Positions 36,791-49,763 of a DNA stretch of 64,000 nt are shown here, in pieces. The notes beneath the pieces are model-generated. The model saw nothing but the letters and a program-made list of their open reading frames with translations. It was not told where the DNA came from and ran no database searches. This stretch comes from Druceiella hillmani. Taxonomy: Eukaryota > Arthropoda > Insecta > Lepidoptera > Hepialidae. Made by a program: the position numbers and the translations under genes. The stretch spans positions 6,706,001-6,770,000 of the forward strand of contig JAYKKI010000087.1 of NCBI GenBank assembly GCA_039881145.1, in the 5' to 3' direction. The first letter of the stretch is position 1, and every line of letters begins with the position of its first letter.

Positions 36791-37087
36791 TTGCTGAAAA
36801 TATTCACAAAATATAAACTCACTCCAAAACGGAAAGATGAAAAAAATTTAGGAGAAAATTATCATGCACGAGTAAGACTCGCACTACGAGTGTTTGATGC
36901 ACATTTAGCCATTTATAAAGATCAAATGACACACAGTATTCTTGTTAAACTGTTTGAGGTATTTAATTTTTTTGGACTTAAATATGTTTCCCACTATATC
37001 TTTGATAGGTGCATAATTAAAAAAATTTATAATCCTGTATCAAATCAGAAATCTTTGATTTTTTCGTTTTTTCTTCCAAAAATTTAG
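36791..37087 (+). pseudogene. Possible P-element/THAP9-type transposase fragment
   Basis: A 98-codon frame opened by TTG (no ATG at the start). YKLTPKRKDEKNLGENYHAR is followed by VRLALRVFDAHLAIYKDQM and, after a short gap, VKLFEVFNFFGLK. P-element-type transposases have K-L-T, about 12 residues, then M-x-V-x-L-A-x-Q-x-x-S-x-x-V-A and, further on, F-I-x-x-x-D-x-x-F-D-x-x-N. The spacing and hydrophobic pattern agree, but identities are few and no THAP zinc finger, GTP-binding insert or catalytic residue is seen. The remainder of the frame (from about residue 65) is A+T-driven. Otherwise this is an unassigned ORF. Confidence 0.33.
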
Positions 37088-37175
37088 AAATATAGATTGC
37101 TCGAAAGGCCCTATTAATTTTCATTACTTGCGAGTCAGATATTTTATTGCGTTAACAAAAAAATTTAAAGTTTTG

Positions 37176-37240
37176 TAGCTATTGACATTAATTTCAACTT
37201 TATATCTCAGTTATCGACATTAATTTCAACTTGATATCTT
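37176..37240. repeat. Short tandem duplication (about 32 bp x 2)
   Basis: GACATTAATTTCAACTT plus TATATCT/GATATCT occurs twice, about 32 bp apart. Confidence 0.85.
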
Positions 37241-39957
37241 AAACCGGTTCTAAGAAAAAGTGCTTTGACAGACATATGGTTTCTTTTTTTCTACTTGTGG
37301 GACGGAATCATAAAAAACGAAAAGTAGCCACTACAAAAAAGAGGAAAAAGATCGTGTTACTAGGGATATACTTTAGTACTTGAGAGATTGTAATTATATA
37401 TTTAATAATAATGAAATGAGACTTTTGGTCGTAACAATCGTACAACAAATTTTTTGACGATTTTATCTAATCTTAGTTTATACTTACGATACTAATTCAT
37501 CAATGTACAATATTTACAAGTTGCACAAAATAAGCAAATTAAATTTGTTTTGTAATTCTCCAAAGTTTATTACCATTCCGTTCTGTCCACTGTATGTTGT
37601 ATAAGTGTGAAGAGAATTAATGTACTTCTTGGACTTTGTAATCGAGTAGATCCCTTGTAAAATGAAATAAAATTGAGCGGTATAAAAACTTAATTTATAT
37701 TCCAATTTTTACAAAAGAGTTTTATACTTTCTTTATGGAAAGGTATACTTTCAATAATTTCTCAAGCTCGCACCGCCATAATTTTCTTACAATAACACCT
37801 TCTAGAATGTGCTATTCCAAGAACATTAAAGTGAATATTACGATTTTTTACATTTGGTTAAAATCATTTTGCTAAGATACATGCTTTTTTGAAACGGATT
37901 ATTTTATGTATTTATTTACTTATATATTTTAAACATAAAAATATATTCTACTCACAAGTTCCCCCTAACGGCGTTGGACATGTGTAAGCCCCAAAAGTAT
38001 AATAGTTTTCAATACACGTAATAACATGAACAATAATTAATAAAAGGGAAACATATAAATATTAATTAAAATTAAACATAAAACTAACTAAATATTAACC
38101 AAGAACTATAAACTCATTTCGCAATACTGATAAAACACTTAACGTGTTTGAAAAAATGGTGACCGCTCTAAGGAGATTAAATTAAGTTAGGGAGATTAGT
38201 TAACTAATCTTCTCATATTACAGGTAGGGAGATAAAGCGTTACCAAATTTAAGACCAAGAAAAAATGCGCGTTGAAAAGCGACTTTCGTCGTAGTGGGAG
38301 CGAATTACTTCCACACGTACCTACTATTGAATCTTTCTATGGCAGAAAACTCTATATGGCAGAAAGTATTTTTAACTAGCTGATATTAAATTACATTTCT
38401 ACCTCCAAGGATATTTCTAAAAGAAAATGTCTAAATTACATTAATTTACTTACTCAAGATTGAGTCGAGATTTCGATCGAGTATTGTTTTAGAGAGCAAA
38501 GTAATATGCGTAAACTTTTACTAGGCGGAAGAGACAGAACGATCCAATAATTTTGCTGGGAAATTTTACTAGGAATTATAATTATGAAACATATAATGAG
38601 ATATTTAGGAAATATACTGATAATGTTATTCTAATAAAGTTTACTTTATCTTATCATAATTACCTTATCATAATTATAATAACATTTACTTTATCATAAT
38701 CATAACAATTTGTCGCGTATTTAGTAAAAATATCCTACTAAAAAAGCTCAAGAATATTTTTATTTAAATTATTTCAGTAAAGACGTTCTTGCATAACATG
38801 TTTCAACCATAAGATATTTGATAATTTTTGGTTTATCACATTTCATAACTTTCTTTTATTAACGAAAATCTGCAGTGAAATTACACCGCTAAAAATTTCA
38901 AGTAAATAAAAATAATTTCACTTACTACACGGTACCAATATCATCAATGAATAATTATTCTCTTCTACAACAAAACCCTTATTGGTCCCTTATTGTTAAT
39001 TAGACGTGATAAATTAAATAGCTTGCAGCTTTTAATAAATCATGTATTACGCCCGGCTACAGAATACAAATACTAAATTATATCTTCTCCACCAATAAAA
39101 CTAGCATTGAAGGTTGTATTTTGGATACAAACTATGTAGGTAAAGGATAAAAATAATAAAACGGGATAATTTAGTAAGCTAACAGAATTAAAATCAACAT
39201 TTAATTGCAGACCATTTACGGCATGCGCAGGTCTCAAATAAAAATAGAATTTATTTTTTTATAGCAGGGATAAAAGTTAGGCAATGGTATAATGGAAGAT
39301 TACGGTTAGAAATTGCGTGCGTGAATTGAATTAATATTAAAAAAATTTAAAATAATTTTAAGGTAAGTTTCTATTTAGGTACCAGAATGAGGACCTGCAA
39401 AAATGGGTCTGAAAAGAGAAGCTCGAATATACCACACATAATCAGTTTATGGATAAGCATGGATCTCACAACGATTATAATATAAAGAATTTGAGTTGAT
39501 TAGAAGAAACAGTATGGACATCTTTCCGCTGCATCTGAAATTAACATTTGAGGTGAGGTTAATGATTTCGTCCGTTATGCTTTAATATTTGCGGACCAGC
39601 TTGAATATATCTACGATTTATTGACCCTCAATTAATTGATTTACCCGATTGATTACCATGTATTGTCTACTTCACAACTCAGGTTAAAAAAGTCAGCATT
39701 CAAATTGGAGAGTTTTTTTTATCATTTTTCGGGTAAATGATAATTTCCATTTTCCCTTTCTTCAGAATGTGTTTCTTTTATTTCGCAGCGGTAGGAGCTT
39801 GAAATTTTTTTGGTCATTTTTGTCAAAGCTTGTTAGAGGTTCTGAGTATAGAAATGTTTATTGGCTTTATATAACAGCAACCATTATGTCGTTATTCATC
39901 GGATCAAATAAGATGCATTTCAAAGTAGCGACTTTTCCATGAAAAATTAGATATTTT
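37241..39957. other. A+T-rich DNA with an 18-bp palindrome
   Basis: AGATTAGTTAACTAATCT at 38193-38210 is a perfect palindrome. A local CTTATCATAATTA repetition lies at about 38640-38710. The block 37960-38400 is less A+T-rich, but no frame was matched. 39360-39680 likewise has no match. Confidence 0.5.
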
Positions 39958-40655
39958 GTTTAAAAAAATAGGATTAATCGGATTGTCATTACTAATAGAC
40001 CTGTATTAGGATTATAATACATTAATATATTTGTAATTCGTTTGCCGAAACTCACAAACGACACAGAGAATGTTTTTAATCCGTCTATCTACTTGCATAA
40101 AATATAATTTAGATTTCAGAGAAAGGAATATAAATATTGTAACCGCTACATGCATAAGTGATCCACTTTCGTAATATATGTATTTTTTTATAACATACTC
40201 GTGTTAACCCTTTTTATTTTTTATAATTATTAATAGGATTGTTGTATTTCTTTGGTTAGCTTTAGACCTATTTTATTTGAGTATTTCAAAATCTCGTTTA
40301 GAAAACAGGATTATTTGTATTGTCAGTACTAATACACTTGTATTAGGATTGTAATACATTAAGGTATTTGTATAATGTTTGCCGAAACTAGACACAGGGA
40401 AGGTTTTTATTCCTTCTATTTACTTTCGTAAGATATAATTAAAATTCGAGAGAAAGGAATATAAATAGTATTGTAACCGCTAGGTGCATAAGCGACCCAC
40501 TTTCGTTATTTATGTGTTTTGAATAACATATTCTGGTTCTTATAATAATATAATATATTTATTCGATTCTAAAAAATCTTATAAATATTTTTTATAATTA
40601 TTAATAAGATTTTTTATTCCTTTAATTACCTTTAGACCTATATTATTTGAGAATT
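39958..40655. repeat. Two-copy tandem duplication, about 340-bp unit
   Basis: Unit 1 begins near 39958 and unit 2 near 40290. Shared in order: TGTATTAGGATT-A/G-TAATACATTAA; TTTGCCGAAACT; GAGAAAGGAATATAAATA; ATTGTAACCGCTA; CCACTTTCGTTA or CCACTTTCGTAA; and TTAGACCTATTTTATTTGAG or its close variant. Units differ by many substitutions and indels, so the duplication is old. Confidence 0.9.
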
Positions 40656-42372
40656 TTAAAAACACAAATTTTTTTTTTCTTTTATAAATGTTACATTATG
40701 AAGGTTGAGTTTGTATAATTTATCTCTTATTAAATGCGGAGATACACAAGTATTTATATAAAATTTTCTGACAGTCTAGTTTATAATAATTTACTGATAC
40801 AATGTTCAAAACTGCCTTAGTATTTTCCGAAACAAAGCAGAATAATTAAAGGTAGTAAGAGTTAAACAGAAATCAAACCACCGGCTCTATAGCGGAATTT
40901 GTTATTTTTAGTTACGAATGGCATAATGACCAATTACAAAGAAATAGCAAAGTAACTTTTATAATTTCCCGTTGATATGTGAAATTACAGGCTTGCGTTT
41001 TTTTTTGGACAAATTACATTAAGGTATTGGTATCAATGGATCATAAAATCTCGCTGAAGTTTCTTTAATGAAAAAGCTTTTAGTTTAGCATATATTTGTG
41101 CTATCTTTCCATAAATTCTGAAGCATGCTCGTTCGATATTGTATATGCCCTATTCTTTTGCAATATGTGAAAAATGTCATAAATAAACAATGATTTCTTT
41201 CTCAGAAGTTTACTATGTGGTTTATTTTGTAAGTACTATTTAGTGAAATGATATCTAAGTACTTTTAATTTAAATCTCCATATGATTATATTTGGAATGA
41301 CTATTATTACCGCATATTAATATATGGATAAGAATTTATAAAAGTATTGTTTTCCTTATTAGCCTTTTTTGATTATCACTATTAGTATATTTATTGATCA
41401 GATTATATTAGAGTTATAAGTACTGTCATTAATAAAAACGATAAAGATAATAAATAAGCAATATATTTTTAAAACAACTTCCTCCTCAAAAAAATAGACT
41501 TAATAATTTGCATTTTGAGTGTTGAAGAATGGGCATATCGCATGGTTACAAGTTAAATTTAAAAAAGCAAAATTATTAAGTAGCTGTAAGTTTTCGAATT
41601 ATTTTATTATTTTTGTACAAATATTTCTATTCCATCGAGTTTTCAGATGGCAACTTAAAATTGCTGTCTTTCTCTTAAATATATTGCGCATCCCCATTTT
41701 CGATTGAAATAAGCTAACAAAATTTTATAATTTTTTGTTGCACAAGTAAAAGGAGGTATATTTGTACACCTTAAGAAAAGATGGCACTAGGCTGATAATA
41801 TATGATGACAATAGGCTAGGATGGAACTAGACGGATAATTTATAATAGATAATATATCTATATAAAATTGTTGAGACATATTGAAGCCGTTACACCAGAC
41901 TATAAAATATTAGGTGTAACCACTAATGTTATACTTTAATTGCATCATGTCAAAATGGTGGCATCTTTTTGTTAAACAGTCTGTTCAAATTTAAAACTTG
42001 GTTTGCAAGGCAAGTTTTCATTTTGTCGCTCAATAATCGGCACCACTGTGACTTGAAGTCCTCTCAATGGCTGTCACTTTCAGCTTATGAATAATTCGAC
42101 TATTCATTCATTTCAATGTTTAATTTTTTGTTTGATCGTAAAACGATATGTCTGATGCTGAACAATGAAAAGATTGAATTTACGTATCAGAATCTCTGAG
42201 TTCAAGCTCTTAAATTTGTTGATATACTATAGGTATTATACAGTGACTGCCTCATCATTCATAGCTATATACACAATTCAGCTATGTACGCAACTCAAAA
42301 TTCAAAACTTTAAGGTGGTTAACCAAACAGACCCGCCTTGAAATTTTGAATTTTTGTTTGAACACAGATCTC
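40656..42372. other. A+T-rich DNA with small repeats
   Basis: Two similar words, GATGGCACTAGGCTGATAAT (about 41782) and GATGGAACTAGACGGATAAT (about 41821), and an 8-bp inverted repeat GTTACACC / GGTGTAAC (41889-41920). If the downstream mariner were longer, its amino-terminal part should lie here, but none was recognised. Confidence 0.45.
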
Positions 42373-42596
42373 TCACCCGCTATATTCCTCAGACCCCACT
42401 GATTATTGCTGGTTTAGATCGCTCAGCAACACGTTACGTGAAAAAAAAACTTTGATGATGAAGACCACCTACGATAGTTCATAGGCCAATTTTTTCTTTT
42501 CAAACCATCCGAATTTCAAAATTTTAAGCAGATGCTATCTACCTGCCAGTGCGTTGGAGGAATGTAGTACAAAATGATTGTGATTGTTATATCAAA
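42373..42596 (+). pseudogene. Mariner transposase C-terminal remnant
   Basis: Plus strand from 42373: HPLYSSDPTDYCWFRSLSN, then TLREK, a +1 shift, TFDDEDHLR, a stop, IGQFF, KPSEF; then in another frame YLPVRWRNVVQND. This is the carboxy-terminal third of a mariner-type transposase: the H-P-P-Y-S-P-D-L-x-P-x-D-Y-x-F-R-S-L block with the third catalytic Asp at 42401-42403, the F-x-x-K-P-x-x-F block, and the L-P-x-R-W-x-x-V-V end. It is not a copy of the 34.5 kb mariner (different residues and orientation). The catalytic core upstream is absent or unrecognisable, and no terminal repeat was found. Confidence 0.82.
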
Positions 42597-43968
42597 GATT
42601 AATTAATTTTAAATAAAAAATATAATATCAAATTATAAAAATAATGATCGAAATTTCTACATATTCACAACCAATAATTATTCACAAAAACCAAATATTT
42701 TACTTTCCCCCGTTTTGAAAACGGACTAAAAAATATAAAATGTATTTTTTTAACCCATGAAGAATTATAACCCGATACAGGTTTATGACCCTATATAAAT
42801 TGTGCCGGAAATTTGTGGTTTTGAATTTTTAATATATTTAAAAATACTTGAAAGATCTAAGACGAAAAACGTAGGACACATGCCGTAGATAATGATAATG
42901 GATATAGGGAATAACTATCGTTGAGAAAACTCAGACAGCAAGGCATATCATTTGTGGTGCAATAAAATTATTAGTAACTTAGGTAAAATTGCGCTCCACG
43001 TTTTTTTGTTTTAGGCGTTACAAGTATTTTCATAGCTATTAAAAATTCACAATTACAAAATTCCATCACAATATATGTGTATATAATAAATTAGTATTGT
43101 TCTAATGGGTTAGAAAAATAATGGTCTGACTGACTTGAAATAAGCTATAGTGAAAAATATTTAAAAGACATATGAGAGGGTAGTGAATATAGGGAATACT
43201 ACTATCAAGGGCAAAGATGCGACAAGAAGAAAAGTAGACAGGTAGGAGTGGGAAGAATACGAGCAATCTGATGTGGGAGATTGGATAACAAAGTTGGGGT
43301 TAGGGAATATTGGAGCATGAGAGTGGATGGAGTTTTAAAAATAAAAGATTAACTTGAAGTAACATTTAAATTCTCATCGTAATCTGTGTACATAATTAGG
43401 GACTAAACCAAATTTATAGTTTCAAAAATTCTTTTATATTTCGTTAGTACAACTAGTAGTAGTTTACAAAGGAGTGCCTATTTGCGCCCGACTTAATAAT
43501 TACAAAAATATATATTGTACCTGTGCACATCAATAGCTGGCGATAGATTTAATTTACATGAAGTTTTCCATCTGGACATACATTGGCAAGTTTCAGTGCC
43601 TTACGCGTACAAAATCCTGGACACAGCTTCTATAATAACATTTCCGATCGTAAGTTGAAATTTACTGTTCGCGATATACCATTACGTACATATAATCTGT
43701 AACTTTTTACCTTCAATTTTAAAATCCTGCATTATTATTGCTATAGTTCAATTTAAATACATATTTGACCAAAGTTCACATATATTTATAATAACAAAAT
43801 GGTTTAGATAATTAACCATTTTCTGAAAAATTATTTAGTTTCTGAAATATCCCGAAAACTATTTTTTTTAATAAACCTAACATAAAACTGAAAGAATATC
43901 AAACACATTATTTAAGTAACAAGTAGTTTTAATGGCTGTTAACAGGTAATAAAAGTCATGAGAAATGG
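42597..43968. other. No recognised feature
   Basis: A purine-rich stretch at 43140-43340 and a less A+T-rich patch at 43470-43700 (a short frame with FHLDIHWQVSVPYAYKILD in one reading) match nothing I know. Confidence 0.4.
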
Positions 43969-44512
43969 GAATTAGTTGCTCGCATTTTAAAAATGCTGTT
44001 CTGTGGTAAACTAAAGAATAATAGATAGCTAGCCATAGATGAAAATTAGTTTCAGTGTTATCTAAAAAATGTGGTGAATGTAGGTTTTTTTTTCCAAAAT
44101 GCGCACATTACCGTGATTGTTTTATATTTTCTAGTTTGTTATGTTAAGTCATGGCTCTCGAAAACTTTTTATTTAATCTGCATGTTATCTCGAGGCTTGA
44201 CAAATAAATTCTAGAATTAGTTGCTCGCATTTTAAAAATTCTGTCCTGTTGCAAACTAATGAATAAAATTTTGAAATGTGCTTGAATTTCTCTTCCATAA
44301 GCCATAGACAAAAATTAGTTTTAGTGTTATCGGAAAAATGTGCTTGGGAATGAATGTAGATTTTTTTTCAAAAATGCGCTCTTTACCTTTATTGTTTTTA
44401 ACAGTTTTAATAACACAAACCATATTTATTTTTTCTGGTTTGGTTTGGTAAGTCATGGCACTCGAAAACTTTTTAATTAATCTGCATGATATCTCGAGGC
44501 TTAACAAATAAT
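43969..44512. repeat. Two-copy tandem duplication, 245/299-bp units
   Basis: Unit 1 is 43969-44213, unit 2 44214-44512. Shared landmarks: GAATTAGTTGCTCGCATTTT; AAAATTAGTTT-C/T-AGTGTTATC; AATGCGC; AAGTCATGGC-T/A-CTCGAAAAC; TTAATCTGCATG followed by ATCTCGAGGCTT and ACAAATAA. Unit 2 has about 54 extra bases internally. Any ORF here is a by-product. Confidence 0.93.
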
Positions 44513-47500
44513 TTTTGCGAAGTGTAAAAATTAACAGTTTTATTTAAAACAACTTTTTAGTAAGTCTTAGTAATTTTTTGATGAAATGACATATTTTCAA
44601 TATTTTAATTTAACTAATTTTATAGTTCTAATTAAATAATGTATAAATAATTGCAATTTTGCAAGAAAACTACGCATTTCTTATATTTTTGTTTGTAAGA
44701 AAGTGTAAAGAAGTTATCCTGTCATTCATTCAAACATGTAGTACAATATTTAAAAATCTGAAAGCTTCAAACCATATTTTTACCATTAAACGCAGATTAG
44801 AAAACGGCGTTAGAAAGAAAAGGAAACAAGCAGCCAATTAATCAGAAATATTTATGCATTATTCTATAATTCAGTACTGGCATAATGCCTGTTGCTGGTA
44901 AACTATTCGATTGGTTTATTATATTATTATGAAAATCAGAAAATTTACAAGTAATTTTTTGTCGTCGCAAAGTCGTTTAACACGTGCACCGGTGTAAAAA
45001 TTGATGTGGGCGGTGCAAGCTACACAGTCGACGTTGCGAGTGTATTTTTTATGCTCACTGCACTAAGATGCGTTCAAAAACATAAGTCATTTCAATACAA
45101 GGATATCCGAGAAGATGTTATTATAAATCTCGACCGTGCCCAAAAAAGATTTTTTTCAATTTTAGTAATAATAATTTTTGGTTCAATATAAATTTACGAG
45201 ACTCCGTTAAACTCACTAAGTTAAACTATAAAAAGATTGCATAACTATACTTTATTTATTCGTGCTTCGATAAATGTTTTAATAAATGTGTGAATGAGTA
45301 CGAGGAAATTAAATTATTCATTATAATTTCTCAACAAAGAATTTTCTAAAGCGGAATGGTAATTTCCCCCTCCACCAAATGTCCAAAATTTCTCTTGCGC
45401 TATTGATTTCTTATAGTATAAAAAAGATTCTTGTTTTCTTCGAACATAACCTAACCTTCAAATATTATTTGGGTATTTTTATGTGTTTTTCTTTAAGTTA
45501 TCTTAGCGATAATGAACATTTTTCGGTGAGTTATTTTCTTTTTCATATATATACTTTAATGTATATTTGCTTATTTCTTATGTAGTAGACCAATTCGCCA
45601 TTAATTATTTGTTGTTGAATTTTAAATTTGTGATATTTTAACAACCACATTGAATAGAATATTAATATCATACGATCTTTGGAATATTTAATTTATCAAA
45701 TAATTTAATATATTAATTTCATTAAAAACGCAACATATCTAGAAAAATATTGGTGTTGCTTTCGTAAACCGCCTAAATATTTTTTAAAAACGAAGATCCA
45801 TTTATTTTCAAAGAAATTAAAAACTACTTTTTAAAACTGCTAATTTTTTTGTGAATTTTGCAGTCCGTTATAATAAATAAATAAAATTAAATTTCGAAAA
45901 CATGATTAATATTCACGTCCTCTGCTTCTATACGATGTTGTCTTCATACCAATACGGTTTTAAGTTGATTAATGAATGTGTTTAATACAAATATATATTA
46001 AGATTATCTGTATAAGAGAATGTTCACTTTACATTTTCACTCATTAAGGAATGTTGATGTATAAATTACGACAAGCGGCAATCTCGTTCAGAAAAAAATG
46101 TTTAAAATATTTATGTCATCGCAATGATATTTATCAAAGAATTTTAAAACTAATTCAATAGTTTGATTTATAGTCATAATAATTTACTACATCTCCTGGT
46201 TTTGACTGTATACTTTTGACGATCACGGCGGATGATTCATTCAATGTCAATAGAGAGTGGATTGTGTAAACAGTGAATCGCTTAAAGTGACCATACAAAA
46301 TGACATGAAAAAAATTTAAGGAATCCCTCTCATGATTCATTCAGAGTCAGAGGTGTTAATATAAAAATAAACATTGCTGGTACTTAAAATTTTGTTTAAT
46401 CATACTCTAGTTGTTTTTTCTCTCTCTTTCCTTATCAGATTCATTCCAGCAAAACCATCTCTGGCGCCACTTTGAAGTAAACTGATTAACTACTTTTGGA
46501 CGATGAAAGTAAAAAAAAAGTGAATTCGCTTTTCTCTCACACTGAATATAATCATAATCTGGGTAAGTTCCTTTGCTTCATTTCTGGTTTACTTGCCAAT
46601 TTGGGAAACATTAAGAAAAAACTTAAAAAAATGTGTTCCTTGTAAAAGTAAACATAAAGTATCTAATAAAACATATTATTTAAAAAAAGGAGCTAGGTTG
46701 AGTTATGTGAAAAGTAAAACCAGCTTTGGCTTGCCTTTTTGAGACTATATTAAAGTGCAAGTACTTCAACCGACATATGCGTTTTTGGAATTTATTTCTG
46801 ACGTTGCCTCTTTACTATTGTTGTTTTTTTTGAAGCTTTTCGATGAGAAGAAGTCACATTATCAGTCGTTTATGTTAGTTTATCAACTTTAACAAAAAGA
46901 GGTTTAAGTGTACGAATACATAATTATAAGCATACGCGTAACATGACGTTCTGAATAAAATACTGATTTAATAAAGTTCTTCATCATTATTTCATAGGCA
47001 AACGTAAGCGGGAGGAAAGTTTGCATTATTGCAACAACCTGCAAGTAACATGTATATCTTTATATTTTAAAGTTCTAGTAATAAATTTTGCATTTTTATT
47101 TAAATAAATAATTTTATAGCCTTGATAGACATATCCGACCAAAATTTAAGATGATGTCTTCACAATTCCATTATAAGAAAAACAGTTTAAAATAATTGTT
47201 ATCATGTTCATCACGGCTATCAAAATTTGACGACCACAAGTATTGGCTTAAATAATATTTCCACACGTTTATTTAGTTTGCACACATACAAGATCTCTGA
47301 ACCTAAATTTGTATCACAATTGTAGGTCATGTGCTCTTGAAGTGGGCAGAGTAGTTAATTTACCTTGCTGGTAACGAATTTTAAATATTCACTTAATTTA
47401 AGAGATCCGTTTGCCGGTTTTGAGGTGAGATAATCAAAGTAACCTCTAGGAAGTAGTAAGAAGAAGTAGTCTCTTAGTAACAAAAATGTTGGAATAAATT

Positions 47501-49331
47501 GAATCGCCGTGCTGAATTGAAGAGTTATTTTTGAAAAATTTATTAATTTTCTGTAGAATTTAATTAATCTTTGTTTTCCTCATTAGGTTACCTTCCACTT
47601 TCACTGAAGATAATAGATAATGTTGTATCGTATTCAGCTAATATTTTCTAAAGCAGCACACAAAGTCAGCACAGAAATATATTCAAATTATTTCTCAATA
47701 TTCCTGTACACCAGTCGTGTGGCCGTTGCTGAAGAGCAATTTGAGGTTAATAAGAAATTTTATGATATTCTCCTTGTCTCTTTAAACCATTTTCCTGTGA
47801 GTTTATTGTTCTCGTTTACTTTTATAGATGGTATATTCAATAATTCTTTTGGTATTGTTATTTTAATTTCTGCTTAATATTTTCTTGGGAGCACTTGAAT
47901 TACTCATAATTTCCTCTTTAATTTTACCAATTGTAACTACTTCAAGCAAAAAATACGTCGCTCTAATTATGTCTTTATGACATATGATTTGTCCGTATTT
48001 GCTTACTTTAGATTTATTTCCTAAAACGCTGATCTTTTACATTGATTAAATATTTATTCCTAAGAAATAAGTCTAGTAAGGTAGAGCAATGTGATAAAAC
48101 AATCAACTTGACGAGTTGATTAGTTCGATGTAATTTAAAAATTGCCCAATCAACTTTCAAAAATTGTTTGTAGTTTCATGGGATACATTTTGTACTAAGT
48201 ATTAATTGTTGAAAAAATGAAAGTCGGTTAAGAATGCCTGTATTTTATAAGAAGGCTCTTGGATTATGTGCTATAGAAATTTTTGGAGTTAATAATAGTG
48301 CCTTAATAAATAGAAAGAAACATACACACAAGCAAGTTAGAGTTGTAAAGGTTCCGTGTTTAACTATAAATCCTTAAGAATATTGTAAATAATAAATTAA
48401 ACGAAATGAAGATGTTTTAAATATGATCAGTATTTAAATCTAGTCTTTATTAAATACAAACTTATAAAGTTGACTGATTGCCAAAAAATGTAACATGCGT
48501 ACATTTTCTTTAAATTTATTTAAAACCATTTAACTGAAACATTAACTAACATAATTAAAATATAGAATATTCATGGAATCATATTCAATTAGAACACATA
48601 TTTTTTTTATTATTGTGTCCATTCAATTTCCGTTACTCCAGATTAAATGCTCAAATATAATGTAATTATAGCTGTAAGTTAACTCCAAGCATTATTATCT
48701 CTTATATAGTATACTGGAAAAATTAAACCCTTCCTTGCATTAAAAAAGGTGTACTTTATGCATTCAATTTCTTAAAAATACAATTACGATTTAAAAACGT
48801 ATTTTGGATGTGTTAATGGAACAAATATTTAGGTATGTTTTGAAGTCCACGTAAAAATTCCAATTTTTATATGATAAATGATTATTTTCTTTTATATGAT
48901 CCTTAAAACAATTCATATGGTTTTAGCGTGTCCCATGGCTTTTCATCCTATTTTCATTATAAATAAGTATCGAACTGGAACAGGTTTGTATGTATAATTT
49001 TATCATACAATAGATTGTTCAGTTAAAATTAAGTCACTAAAACTCCTTTTACTCAAATAGTTTAAGCACTTCTTTTGATGATGCATTTTTCAGAATTTCG
49101 GAATTTTTGGAAAATAAGGAATACTACTTATTAAGTGAATTGATTTTTAATGTATTTTGGTATGGTTCTTTTAATTGATAATATTACAGTTAATAAGAAA
49201 AACGAATACTTAAAAAAGTTAAAAACGCGACTATATATAAAAAGTGAACTGGAAAGTAAACAATTTAACCTTAGAATAAACTTGTGCTCAAAATTTTCAA
49301 TAAAAATATATAGTACTGATAACGAGAAAAT
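44513..49331. other. A+T-rich DNA, nothing firmly identified
   Basis: Short unmatched ORFs occur at 44659-44841, 45006-45191 (a G+C-richer start, MGGASYTVDVASVFFM) and 47620-47877. A direct duplication ATGATTCATTCA-n-TGTCA lies at about 46233 and 46333. No transposon motif was found. Confidence 0.45.
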
Positions 49332-49763
49332 TTGCATTCATTGCTTAAAATATTTATAACAGTTGCAAGGTCTGTCTATCAGCAGACTCGTGCAATTCTC
49401 AAACATAATAAATTTTACTGCAAACAATATTTTTTCAACCCTATTTTGAATTTAATTTTGATATTATGCATCGCAAACAGTCTCGGGTCGATGTCCCGAG
49501 AGGAAATGAAGCGTAAAATAACCAAAATATTTATTTGTTGTAATTGCGCAGGCAATTTCCTCGCTCTTTTTTATTACTACAAATTCTATTCCGAACGAAG
49601 GAAATTGACTTTCACGAAATTATGGTGGCCGTGTTTACTAATAAATGCGACTGTGCGACACAAACCGATTTCAACAGTATCCGCAAAAATGGTCTTTAAG
49701 ACTTTTGTAGAGGACTTGCTCAACTCGACAAGTTTGAACTATTTGCTGTGCCAGACTCGTTAA
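49332..49763 (+). CDS. Unassigned 143-codon ORF
   Basis: The longest open frame in the window, starting at ATG 49332 and ending TAA at 49761-49763, in DNA that is less A+T-rich than its flanks from about 49480 on. Features: a hydrophobic stretch near residues 36-50 (PILNLILILCIANSLG), a basic SREEMKRKITK, a Cys/hydrophobic ICCNCAGNFLALFYYY, then YKFYSERRKLTF, a WWPC motif, and STVSAKMVFKTFVEDLLN near the end. No family recognised. The minus strand is also open for about 60 codons across 49540-49740, which reduces the weight of the open frame. No Kozak context or splice sites can be judged. It could be a young unrecognised element, an exon or chance. Confidence 0.3.
   Translation: MHSLLKIFITVARSVYQQTRAILKHNKFYCKQYFFNPILNLILILCIANSLGSMSREEMKRKITKIFICCNCAGNFLALFYYYKFYSERRKLTFTKLWWPCLLINATVRHKPISTVSAKMVFKTFVEDLLNSTSLNYLLCQTR

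Noticed and set aside
38193..38210. 18-bp palindrome as a regulatory operator
   Set aside because: Perfect palindromes of this size occur by chance in very A+T-rich DNA, and no gene is nearby.
42300..42540. Long inverted repeat around CTTGAAATTTTGAAT / AATTTCAAAATTTTAAG
   Set aside because: Matches are short A/T-rich words with many gaps, and most of the interval is explained by the mariner C-terminal remnant.
44256..44507. 83-codon minus-strand ORF
   Set aside because: It lies inside the second unit of a tandem duplication and is not preserved in the first unit.
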